Of a stretch of DNA of 20,045 bases, positions 13,615 through 20,045 are shown in pieces; position 1 is the stretch's first letter, and each line of letters starts with the position of its first letter. The notes beneath the pieces are model-generated. The model did no database searches. It was not told where the DNA came from and saw nothing but the letters and a program-made list of their open reading frames with translations. The DNA comes from an uncultured Clostridia bacterium. Its GTDB lineage: Bacteria; Bacillota; Clostridia; Oscillospirales; Acutalibacteraceae. The position numbers and the translations under genes were made by a program. Location of the stretch: the NCBI GenBank assembly GCA_958436475.1, contig CAUBKG010000040.1, positions 1 through 20,045 of the forward strand, written 5' to 3'.

Positions 13615-14253
13615 ATGCAGACAGTACCACAACATGATGATATGGAATTATATTTAAAATCAAGTGATATCATTGATTTTAATAATCCAGACTACCCCGG
13701 AATTATCGATTTAGCCGATGAAATTATGCATGATTCAGAAACTAAGAACGATTACATTAAAAACGTGTACGAATATGTAAGGGATAAAATCTTCCATTCA
13801 GCAGATATAAACGGGAAAATCGTTACCTTAAAGGCTTCGGACGTTCTGAAATCAGGAGAAGGCATCTGTTTTGCAAAATCTCATTTATTAGCGGCTTTAT
13901 TACGCTGCAAGTCAATACCGGCGGGTTTTTGCTACCAGAAGCTTATTTTAGACGATCAAAATGCGCCATACCTGATATTACACGGTTTAAACGGCGTTTA
14001 TATTGATGAATTCCATAAATGGATTCGACTGGATGCGAGAGGAAACAAGCTAGGGGTAAACGCTCAGTTTTCCCTGGCCAATGAAAAATTGGCTTTTCCA
14101 GTTCGCAAAGAAAAAAGAGAAGAAGATATCCCGGTTGTTTTCTCAGCACCGGACAAAAATGTTATAACCGCTCTGACAAATTATAAAAGTCTTGAACAGT
14201 TATGGTCTGATCTTCCGCAAGACCTTGTGGATACAGGAAGCGAATGCGCATAG
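13615..14253 (+). CDS. Transglutaminase-like (papain-fold) domain protein, AT-rich
   Basis: The 212-aa product is a transglutaminase-core protein with an apparently complete Cys-His-Asp triad. Cys85 lies in SGEGICFAKSHLLAALLR, His123 in YLILHGLNGVY and Asp140 in WIRLDARGNK. There is no signal peptide or membrane segment, so it should be cytoplasmic. Proteins of this layout occur widely in bacteria; their substrates are generally unknown and many act as proteases or amidases rather than cross-linkers. The gene starts at the ATG at 13615 after AAAGGTAAGAG. Its composition is unlike everything around it, roughly 40% GC by eye with A/T-ending codons such as AAA, GAT and TTA, against GC-ending codons in the neighbours. 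It stands alone between two strong terminators. This pattern suggests recent horizontal acquisition. Confidence 0.88.
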   Translation: MQTVPQHDDMELYLKSSDIIDFNNPDYPGIIDLADEIMHDSETKNDYIKNVYEYVRDKIFHSADINGKIVTLKASDVLKSGEGICFAKSHLLAALLRCKSIPAGFCYQKLILDDQNAPYLILHGLNGVYIDEFHKWIRLDARGNKLGVNAQFSLANEKLAFPVRKEKREEDIPVVFSAPDKNVITALTNYKSLEQLWSDLPQDLVDTGSECA

Positions 14254-14260
14254 CACGCAG

Positions 14261-14297
14261 AAAACGGCGGGAAGCTTTATCGGCTTCCCGCCGTTTT
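14261..14297. terminator. Bidirectional intrinsic terminator between converging genes
   Basis: AAAACGGCGGGAAGC (14261-14275) pairs perfectly with GCTTCCCGCCGTTTT (14283-14297) over a 7-base loop. T-runs are present in both reading directions, so it can serve both the transglutaminase gene and the converging DUF2809 gene. Confidence 0.93.
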
Positions 14298-14327
14298 TAC
14301 ATTTCTTCATTTAAAATTCGAGCCTTA

Positions 14328-14714
14328 TTATGATTCGTTCCTCGTTATCCTCTTCTCCGCCGCCTGCCAGGCGAACAAAAGGAGCATCCCCGCGCCGTAA
14401 CAGGCGATATCGCCCCAATCGAACGTGCCGCCGAGCAGGATGCGCAGCGGCGCGATCCCCCCGAGCCCCAAAACCTGCACCAGATGGAAATACTGCGTGA
14501 ATTCCACCAGCACGGCAAACAGGAAGACCCAGAGCGGCAGAAGCCCGCCCTTCCGCACAAAAATCCGGCAGAAGCAGTAAACGACCGCCACCGCCAGCAC
14601 ATCCCCGAAATACGGGCGGATAAAAGCATCCCGCACATACAGCGCGATGAGAACCTCGATTCCGAGAAACAGGAGAAACGCCGCCAAGTAGCCAAGCCTC
14701 TTCGCTTTTTTCAT
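14328..14714 (-). CDS. DUF2809 family membrane protein
   Basis: The 128-aa product starts at the ATG at 14714-14712 (MKKAKRLGYLAAFLLF) behind a GGGGG stretch. It is nearly all membrane: about four hydrophobic segments (around residues 8-27, 36-52, 58-80 and 97-118). Between the last two are the family's marker residues V-E-F-T-Q-Y, then LLGGTFDWGDIACYGAGM, which match the DUF2809 pattern (VE-x-x-Q ... F-x-W-x-D-x-x-x-Y). Function is unknown. It lies downstream of guaB on the same strand, but the guaB terminator stands between them and no promoter is visible, so expression may depend on read-through. Confidence 0.82.
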   Translation of the reverse strand: MKKAKRLGYLAAFLLFLGIEVLIALYVRDAFIRPYFGDVLAVAVVYCFCRIFVRKGGLLPLWVFLFAVLVEFTQYFHLVQVLGLGGIAPLRILLGGTFDWGDIACYGAGMLLLFAWQAAEKRITRNES

Positions 14715-14736
14715 ATAGAAAGCCCCCGTTAAGCAT

Positions 14737-14766
14737 AAAAAAGCCGGGTCCCGCATGGGCCCGGCT
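14737..14766 (-). terminator. Intrinsic terminator of guaB
   Basis: On the minus strand AGCCGGGCCC (14766-14757) pairs with GGACCCGGCT (14751-14742), with one mismatch, followed by TTTTT. It begins about 14 bases after the guaB stop. Confidence 0.88.
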
Positions 14767-14779
14767 CTCTTTTGGATTG

Positions 14780-16288
14780 TTATTTTACCGGCGTCATGTT
14801 GTTGTCCTTCAGGATAACGTCGTGCGCGCCGCCTTCGATGATGCTGGTTGCGGAAACCAGGGTGATCTTCGCATTTTTCTGGAGCTCGGGGATGGTGAGC
14901 TGGCCGCAGTTGCACATGGTGGATTTTACCTTGCTGAGCGTGAGGCCCACATTGTCTTTGAGGCTGCCGGCATAGGGCACATAGGAATCCACGCCCTCTT
15001 CGAAGGAAAGCTTCTTATCGCCGCCCATATCGTAGCGCTGCCAGTTGCGCGCGCGAGCGGAGCCTTCGCCCCAATACTCCTTCATATAATTCCCGCCGAT
15101 ATTCACCTTGTTGGTAGGGCTTTCATCGAAACGGGAGAAATACCGCCCGAGCATGATGAAATCAGCGCCCATGGCAAGCGCCAGGGTAATGTGGTAATCG
15201 TGCACGATGCCGCCGTCGGAACAAATCGGGATATAAATGCCGGTCTGCTCATAGTATTCATCGCGCGCCTTTGCCACCTCGATCACCGCGGTCGCCTGGC
15301 CGCGGCCGATGCCCTTCTGCTCACGGGTGATGCAGATGGAACCGCCGCCGATGCCGATCTTCACAAAATCGGCCCCCGCTTTTGCGAGGAAGAGGAAGCC
15401 TTCGCGATCCACCACGTTGCCCGCGCCCACTTTGACGGTATCGCCGTATTTCGAGCGGATGAAGGCAATGGTGCGCGCCTGCCACTCCGAAAAGCCCTCA
15501 GAGGAATCGATGCAGAGAACGTCCGCTCCCGCTTCCACCAGTGCAGGGACGCGCTCCTCATAGTCTCTCGTGTTGATGCCCGCGCCGACCACATAGCGCT
15601 TGGAAGCGTCCAGCAGCTCGTTTGGGTTTTCCTTGTGGGAATCGTAATCCTTGCGGAATACGAAAAACAGGAGATGCTGTTCATCGTCGATAATCGGGAG
15701 GGCGTTGAGCTTATGATCCCAGATGATATTGTTCGCTTCCTTGAGGCTTGTACCTTCCTTCGCGTAAATGATCGCATCGAACGGGGTCATGAACTCGCTG
15801 ACCTTGGTATTCAGCTCCATACGGCTCACGCGGTAGTCGCGGCTCGTAACGATGCCGAGCAGCTTACCGTTTGCCGTGCCGTCGTCCGTTACGGCAACGG
15901 TGGCGTGGCCGGTCTTTTCCTTGAGGGCCAGGATATCCGCCAAGGTCTGGTCGGGCCGGATGTTGGAATCGCTGCACACAAAGCCCGCCTTATAATTCTT
16001 GACGCGCTTTACCATGGCCGCTTCGTTTTCAATGGTCTGCGAACCGTAAATAAAGGAAATTCCGCCCTCACGCGCGAGGGCAATGGCCATTTTATCGTCT
16101 GAAACCGACTGCATGATCGCCGAGACGAGCGGGATGTTCAGCGTGATGGCCGGCTTTTCACCTTTTTTGAACTTGGTGAGCGGTGTCTGGAGGCTCACAT
16201 TCGCCGGCGTGCACTCCGAGGAGGAATAGCCCGGAACCAGCAGGTATTCGCTGAAGGTATGAGACGGTTCTTCAAAATAATGTGCCAT
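14780..16288 (-). CDS. guaB: IMP dehydrogenase (CBS-containing, GGGSICITREQ variant)
   Basis: IMPDH oxidises IMP to XMP with NAD+, the committed step to guanine nucleotides. The 502-aa protein starts at the ATG at 16288 (MAHYFEEPSHTFSEYLLVPG) behind GGGAG. An in-frame TTG extension is rejected because it adds only leader. An N-terminal (beta/alpha)8 part reads SAIMQSVSDDKMAIALAREGG. Two CBS motifs sit at about 100-215 (GIVTSRDYR, EFMTPFDAIIYAKEGT, LPIIDDEQH). The barrel then resumes with the catalytic loop GGGSICITREQKGIGRGQ, Cys319. Flap residues Arg418-Tyr419 (NWQRYD) fit the Arg-Tyr dyad. The loop differs from the common GPGSICTTR form but is, I believe, typical of a known clostridial subgroup. 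A consensus promoter lies about 85 bases upstream. Confidence 0.94.
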   Translation of the reverse strand: MAHYFEEPSHTFSEYLLVPGYSSSECTPANVSLQTPLTKFKKGEKPAITLNIPLVSAIMQSVSDDKMAIALAREGGISFIYGSQTIENEAAMVKRVKNYKAGFVCSDSNIRPDQTLADILALKEKTGHATVAVTDDGTANGKLLGIVTSRDYRVSRMELNTKVSEFMTPFDAIIYAKEGTSLKEANNIIWDHKLNALPIIDDEQHLLFFVFRKDYDSHKENPNELLDASKRYVVGAGINTRDYEERVPALVEAGADVLCIDSSEGFSEWQARTIAFIRSKYGDTVKVGAGNVVDREGFLFLAKAGADFVKIGIGGGSICITREQKGIGRGQATAVIEVAKARDEYYEQTGIYIPICSDGGIVHDYHITLALAMGADFIMLGRYFSRFDESPTNKVNIGGNYMKEYWGEGSARARNWQRYDMGGDKKLSFEEGVDSYVPYAGSLKDNVGLTLSKVKSTMCNCGQLTIPELQKNAKITLVSATSIIEGGAHDVILKDNNMTPVK

Positions 16289-16374
16289 GTTTCTACTCCC
16301 TTTCCTATTCGCTTTCCTTGATGCGGGATATTGCCTCCGTTCCCGGGGCAAGTTAACTACTGCGATTTCTACCT

Positions 16375-16403
16375 ATTATATCAAAGCCATATGCCTTTTT
16401 CAA
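16375..16403 (-). promoter_or_regulatory. Sigma-A-type promoter of guaB
   Basis: On the minus strand TTGAAA (16403-16398) and TATAAT (16380-16375) are 17 bases apart. The resulting leader of about 80 bases contains a short TTGCC/GGCAA inverted repeat but no riboswitch I can recognise. Confidence 0.85.
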
Positions 16404-16493
16404 TCCCGATTCTCCTTTCCGCTCGGAGAAAATAGGAACAAATCGAACCGTGCAAATGCGGGCGGGTTTCTGTCAAAATTCATAAAAAGTTTG

Positions 16494-16522
16494 TTGCGGT
16501 ACGAATTTTTACATGATAGTAT
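16494..16522 (+). promoter_or_regulatory. Probable promoter of the solute-binding lipoprotein gene
   Basis: TTGCGG (16494-16499) and TAGTAT (16517-16522) are 17 bases apart in an AT-rich stretch; an overlapping TATATAA makes the exact -10 uncertain. The rest of the 310-base gap between guaB and this gene holds only the guaB promoter and leader. Confidence 0.5.
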
Positions 16523-16598
16523 ATAAGTATCCATGCCGGCGGCGGGAATGAGCGGCCGCCCGGCGCATATTTTAAAATTTTTTCCGGTGGTGTTGCTG

Positions 16599-18176
16599 TT
16601 GAAACGTTTCTCCGCTTTTCTGCTCGCGGTTTGCCTTGTTTTTACCCTTTGCTCCTGCGGTTCGGATAAAACTGCCGACCGCGCGTTCCAATACCGGATC
16701 GAAGGCAGGGTTTCCAATCTCGACCCGCAGCTGGCTTCCGACCCCGATTCCATCCTCGCAGCGGAGCACATTTTCGAGGGGCTGTTCCGTCTTACGGAAT
16801 CGGGTTCCATCGTTCCCGGCGCCGTAAAGGATTATGCCATATCGGACGATAGCCTCACTTACACCTTCACCCTCCGGGAAGACCTCGTGTGGACCAATGG
16901 AAAAACGAAAGATAAAATCGAAAAGCCGGTAACGGCGGCGGATTTCGCCTTTGGCCTCCGGCGTGCGCTCCTGCCCGAAACCGCCGCGCCGGATGCACAG
17001 AAGCTTTTCTGCATCAAAAACGCTGAGGCGGTGCACAGCGGCGGAGACGCTTCCGCCCTCGGCGTGACCGCGCCGGATGAAAAAACGCTCGTCATCGAGC
17101 TCGGCCGCCCCTGCGAAAACCTTACCTATTTGCTGACGCTTCCCGTTTCCATGCCCTGCAATGAGGATTTTTTCAACTCCACTAAGGGGAAATACGGCCT
17201 CGAGCAGGACAGCATCCTCGCAAACGGCATGTTCTGTGTGAATAAATTCAATTCCGATTACCTGAAGCTTTCCCGCAATAAGCAGTATCACAGCGTGGGT
17301 GATGTGGTTCCTTCCTCCGTTCTCATCACCTTCGGCCAGACCGAGCCGGATATTTATAAAGCTCTCATCAGCGGCGAATCGGATGTGGCGAAGCTCCCCT
17401 CCGCCCGCCTGGACGCCGCAAAAAAAGAAGGGCTTACCATTCAGGAATGGAAGGATACTTCCCTTTCCCTCGTGCTCAACGCCGATTCCGCAGCCCTGCA
17501 AAGTGCCTCGCTTCGTGCGGCTCTCGCACAGGATATCGACCGCGACGCGATCGAACAGGAGCTGTATGGCACCCTTTCCCGCTCGGAGGGGCTGATCCCG
17601 CCCGCCTGTGAAGAAAACGGAACGAATTATCTGGAAGCCTCCGGCGGCTTCCTTTACGCTTACGACCCGGTCGAAGCGAAAATTTCCCTCAACGAAGCGC
17701 TCGGCAGCGAGAAGCTCTCGGGCGTGACGATCATCCACGAGGATATCCCGGAGCTGAACGCCCTCGTGCTTTCCTTTGTGCACGTGTGGCAGATCGATCT
17801 CGGCGTATACATCAACCCCGAGCCTCTCAAAAAATCGGAGCTCGAAAAGCGGGTGGCTGAAAAGAATTACCAGATCGCGCTTCTGCCCCTCACTTCAACC
17901 GACAACAGCGCCACGCAGCTTTTAAGCCTCTTTTCGGCAGACGGCGGAAGGCTTGCCGGAACCCCTTCCGCTGCGTTTTCCTCGCAGTTCCGCGAGGCGA
18001 TGAACTCCGGCTCTGTCAGCAGCATCCAGCGCGCGGAGGAAACTCTCATCACCGAAGGATACGTGATTCCCATCTGCTATGATTCGAGCTTCTATGCGCT
18101 TTCCAAAGATGTTGTGAAGCTGGACCTCTCCCCTTCGGGCGGCCGCATCCACTTCCGCCACGCGCGGAAAAACTGA
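16599..18176 (+). CDS. Peptide/oligopeptide ABC transporter substrate-binding lipoprotein (SBP_bac_5/OppA type)
   Basis: The product should be an extracytoplasmic binding protein anchored by lipid that captures peptides or similar solutes for an ABC importer. I prefer the TTG at 16599 (MKRFSAFLLAVCLVFTLCSC-G), with GGTGGTG six bases upstream, because it gives a standard lipoprotein signal with lipobox LCSC. An in-frame ATG at 16533 would lie almost at the transcript start and adds a second hydrophobic stretch. The 525-aa mature region shows the family pattern: LDPQLASDPDSILAAEHIFEGLFRL near the start, then SLTYTFTLREDLVWTNG, ADFAFGLRRAL, and LRAALAQDIDRDAIEQELYG in the middle. No permease or ATPase genes follow, so it is an orphan, perhaps sharing a transporter encoded elsewhere. 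Substrate is not predictable; ade downstream is only a weak hint. Confidence 0.87.
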   Translation: MKRFSAFLLAVCLVFTLCSCGSDKTADRAFQYRIEGRVSNLDPQLASDPDSILAAEHIFEGLFRLTESGSIVPGAVKDYAISDDSLTYTFTLREDLVWTNGKTKDKIEKPVTAADFAFGLRRALLPETAAPDAQKLFCIKNAEAVHSGGDASALGVTAPDEKTLVIELGRPCENLTYLLTLPVSMPCNEDFFNSTKGKYGLEQDSILANGMFCVNKFNSDYLKLSRNKQYHSVGDVVPSSVLITFGQTEPDIYKALISGESDVAKLPSARLDAAKKEGLTIQEWKDTSLSLVLNADSAALQSASLRAALAQDIDRDAIEQELYGTLSRSEGLIPPACEENGTNYLEASGGFLYAYDPVEAKISLNEALGSEKLSGVTIIHEDIPELNALVLSFVHVWQIDLGVYINPEPLKKSELEKRVAEKNYQIALLPLTSTDNSATQLLSLFSADGGRLAGTPSAAFSSQFREAMNSGSVSSIQRAEETLITEGYVIPICYDSSFYALSKDVVKLDLSPSGGRIHFRHARKN

Positions 18177-18188
18177 TGTTCTGTATCC

Positions 18189-18222
18189 AAAGGCCTGCCG
18201 CGTGCGGGCCTTTCTGCATTTT
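18189..18222 (+). terminator. Weak terminator-like hairpin before ade
   Basis: AAAGGCC (18189-18195) pairs with GGCCTTT (18207-18213), with some further inner pairing, followed by CTGCATTTTTT. The T-run is offset by a few bases, so partial read-through into ade, 22 bases further on, is plausible. Confidence 0.6.
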
Positions 18223-18243
18223 TTAGGAAACGAGGTATACAGT

Positions 18244-19953
18244 ATGGAACCTTCTCTTCGAAACGAACTGCTTTCCGTTGCCCGGGGGGAATGCCCGGCG
18301 GAGCTGGTGCTGAAGCACGCAACGATCGTGGACGTCTGCACCGAATCCCTCTACACGGGCGATATCGCTGTTCACAAAGGGTATATCGCCGGAGTCGGCG
18401 AATACGAGGGCGTGCAGCAGGAGGATTTCACGGGCAAATATGTTGCACCCGGCTTTATCGATGCGCACGTGCACATCGAATCCACCATGGTATCCCCTTC
18501 TATCTTTGCTTCGAGGGTGCTTCCCCACGGCACCACCGCCATTGTGGCCGACCCGCATGAGATCGTGAACGTCTGCGGCGCGCGCGGGCTCGATTATATG
18601 CTCGAAAGCGCGAAAGGCGCCCCCGTGGATATTTTTTTCATGCTTCCCTCCTGCGTGCCGCTCAGCCCCCTCGAGCACAACGGCGCCAGATACACGGCAG
18701 AGGAAATGAAGCGCCACCGGGATAACCCCCGTGTGCTCGGCCTCGGCGAAGCGATGGATTATATCTCTGTGATCGACGGCGCGCCGGAGCTCTACGAAAA
18801 AATCGACCTCCTGCGGGATAAGGTGATCGACGGGCACTCCCCCATGGTCGGAGGCAAGCCTCTGCAGGCCTACCGCCTCGGCGGCGTGCAGACCGACCAC
18901 GAGTGCAGCACCTATGGGGAAGCGCTCGAGCGCCTGCGCGCAGGGATGTATGTGCAGGTGCGGGAGGGCTCCGCCGCACGGAACCTCACCGATATCATCA
19001 CCGGCGCGGTAAAGGACGGCATTTCCTGCGACCGCTTTCTCTTCTGCACGGATGATAAGCATCTGGAAGACGTGGCCTCCAAGGGCCATATCGATTATAA
19101 TATCCGCCGCGCCGTCGCCTGCGGGCTTTCCCCCATTACCGCCATCAAGATCGCTTCTCTCAACGCCGCACGGGTATACGGCCTGAACGACCGTGGCATG
19201 GTGGCAGCCGGGATGAAGGCAGACCTCGTGGTGCTCTCCGACCTTCCCAGCCTTACCATCGAACGGGTATATAAGGATGGCAGGCGAGTGGACGGCGCCG
19301 CCGGCACGCCCGCTCCGGCAAACCGAGGGGCGTTTCCGGAATTATACCGCACGGTGCATATCGCCCCTCTTTCGGAAAACGACCTGCGTCTTCCCCTTTC
19401 CGGCTCCTTCCCCGTAATGGAAATGCTGCCGGGCCAGATTCTCACCAAACGGGTGGATATGCCCCTCCCGGAGGAAAACGGCTGCTTCGCCCCGCGGGAT
19501 GGGCTTTTGAAAGTCGCCGTCATCCAGCGGCACACGGCGAGCGGCGACGTGGGCGTGGGCGCGGCAAAGGGCTTTGGCCTGCAAAACGGCGCGATCGCCA
19601 CCACCATTGCGCACGATTCGCACAATCTCATCGTGATCGGCGACAACGACGCAGATATGCTCCTCGCCGCCCAGGAACTGGAGGCATGCGGGGGCGGCTG
19701 CACGGTCGTATCCGGCGGCAGGGTGCTGCATACCCTTTCCCTCCCTGTGGCGGGCCTGTTCACCGACGACCCGGCGGACGATGTGGAGGCCGGCCTGCGG
19801 GAAATCCTGCGCATCTCCCGCTCGCTCGGCGTGAAAGACGGGTTCGATCCGGTAATAAACCTTTCCTTTATGGCGCTCACCGTGATCCCCGAGCTGCGCC
19901 TGACCGATATTGGCCTCTTTGACGTACTGGAGAATAAGCTTCTCTCCTTTTGA
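18244..19953 (+). CDS. ade: Adenine deaminase
   Basis: Ade (AdeC type) deaminates adenine to hypoxanthine with release of ammonia, feeding purine salvage or use of adenine as a nitrogen source. The start is the ATG at 18244 (MEPSLRNELLSVARG), with GAGG upstream; in-frame codons before it run back through the hairpin. The 569-aa amidohydrolase has the metal-binding motif APGFIDAHVHIESTM (68-82; His75, His77), VADPHEIVNVCG (101-112; His105), GLGEAMDY, the SPITAIKIASLNAARVYGL block, and the C-terminal adenine-deaminase domain with GAIATTIAHDSHNLIVIGDND. Length is typical. It lies 67 bases after the solute-binding gene with only a weak terminator between, and on the other side of that gene is guaB, which acts on IMP downstream of hypoxanthine salvage. 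Confidence 0.95.
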   Translation: MEPSLRNELLSVARGECPAELVLKHATIVDVCTESLYTGDIAVHKGYIAGVGEYEGVQQEDFTGKYVAPGFIDAHVHIESTMVSPSIFASRVLPHGTTAIVADPHEIVNVCGARGLDYMLESAKGAPVDIFFMLPSCVPLSPLEHNGARYTAEEMKRHRDNPRVLGLGEAMDYISVIDGAPELYEKIDLLRDKVIDGHSPMVGGKPLQAYRLGGVQTDHECSTYGEALERLRAGMYVQVREGSAARNLTDIITGAVKDGISCDRFLFCTDDKHLEDVASKGHIDYNIRRAVACGLSPITAIKIASLNAARVYGLNDRGMVAAGMKADLVVLSDLPSLTIERVYKDGRRVDGAAGTPAPANRGAFPELYRTVHIAPLSENDLRLPLSGSFPVMEMLPGQILTKRVDMPLPEENGCFAPRDGLLKVAVIQRHTASGDVGVGAAKGFGLQNGAIATTIAHDSHNLIVIGDNDADMLLAAQELEACGGGCTVVSGGRVLHTLSLPVAGLFTDDPADDVEAGLREILRISRSLGVKDGFDPVINLSFMALTVIPELRLTDIGLFDVLENKLLSF

Positions 19954-20045
19954 AGTGAAAAAAATAATGCCCTCCCGGAGGTTCTGCACCGCACCGCCCC
20001 AGATTGTGCGGACAGCACAAAAAAGAGCCTGTGAGTAGGAAATAT
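19954..20045. other. Non-coding right edge
   Basis: After the ade stop there are inverted repeats CCTC/GAGG around 19971-19982 and CCGCAC/GTGCGG (19989-20011), but no T-run suited to an ade terminator on the plus strand. On the minus strand the first is followed by ATTATTTTTTT and could end a converging gene beyond the edge. Confidence 0.35.

Noticed and set aside
14777..16102. 441-aa open frame on the plus strand over guaB
   Set aside because: Antisense shadow of guaB, whose sense translation matches IMP dehydrogenase from end to end.

Overview
The window looks like ordinary chromosome from a GC-rich Clostridia-type Bacillota, plausibly an Oscillospiraceae/Ruminococcaceae-like gut anaerobe. 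The evidence is: strong GGAGG ribosome sites, consensus sigma-A promoters, a phenylalanine T-box leader, IreB, HPr with His15 and Ser46, and the ylxM-ffh-rpsP-khpA-rimM-trmD order typical of Bacillota. GC is in the high fifties percent by eye, except for one clearly AT-richer gene near 13.6-14.25 kb. No rRNA, tRNA, CRISPR array, transposase, phage gene or recognisable new defence system was found.

Layout. 1-2772 (minus strand): a tightly packed operon of a two-TM membrane protein, acpS (holo-ACP synthase), nnr (NAD(P)HX repair) and a lipoprotein cut by the left edge. 2773-3538: a 766-base non-coding stretch holding a hairpin-rich segment between two similar repeats, then a promoter and a complete T-box leader with a UUC specifier. 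3539-7031 (plus): pheS and pheT, the two subunits of phenylalanyl-tRNA synthetase. 7235-7956 (plus): ireB and a 98-aa conserved hypothetical gene, each with its own promoter and terminator. 8266-8529 (minus): an HPr phosphocarrier. 8788-12446 (minus): ylxM, ffh, rpsP, khpA, rimM and trmD, driven by a perfect TTGACA-17-TATAAT promoter, with a terminator-like hairpin between khpA and rimM. 12629-13513 (plus): a stand-alone E2-like acyltransferase-fold protein whose catalytic His is replaced by Glu. 13615-14253 (plus): an AT-rich transglutaminase-like gene between strong terminators, the best candidate for recent acquisition. 14328-16288 (minus): a DUF2809 membrane protein and guaB (IMP dehydrogenase). 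16599-18176 (plus): a solute-binding lipoprotein of the peptide-transporter type with no permease genes beside it. 18244-19953 (plus): ade, adenine deaminase.

How the genes fit together. Most of the window serves translation and protein export: Phe-tRNA charging, S16, 16S maturation by RimM, tRNA m1G37 methylation, and the SRP GTPase. It also covers cofactor upkeep (AcpS, Nnr), signalling (IreB, HPr) and purine metabolism (guaB and ade flank the solute-binding gene). I found no convincing new multi-gene system. The items most worth a second look are the AT-rich transglutaminase gene, the His-to-Glu E2-like protein, the repeat-flanked segment upstream of the T-box, the repeats around the 98-aa orphan, and the hairpin inside the trmD operon.
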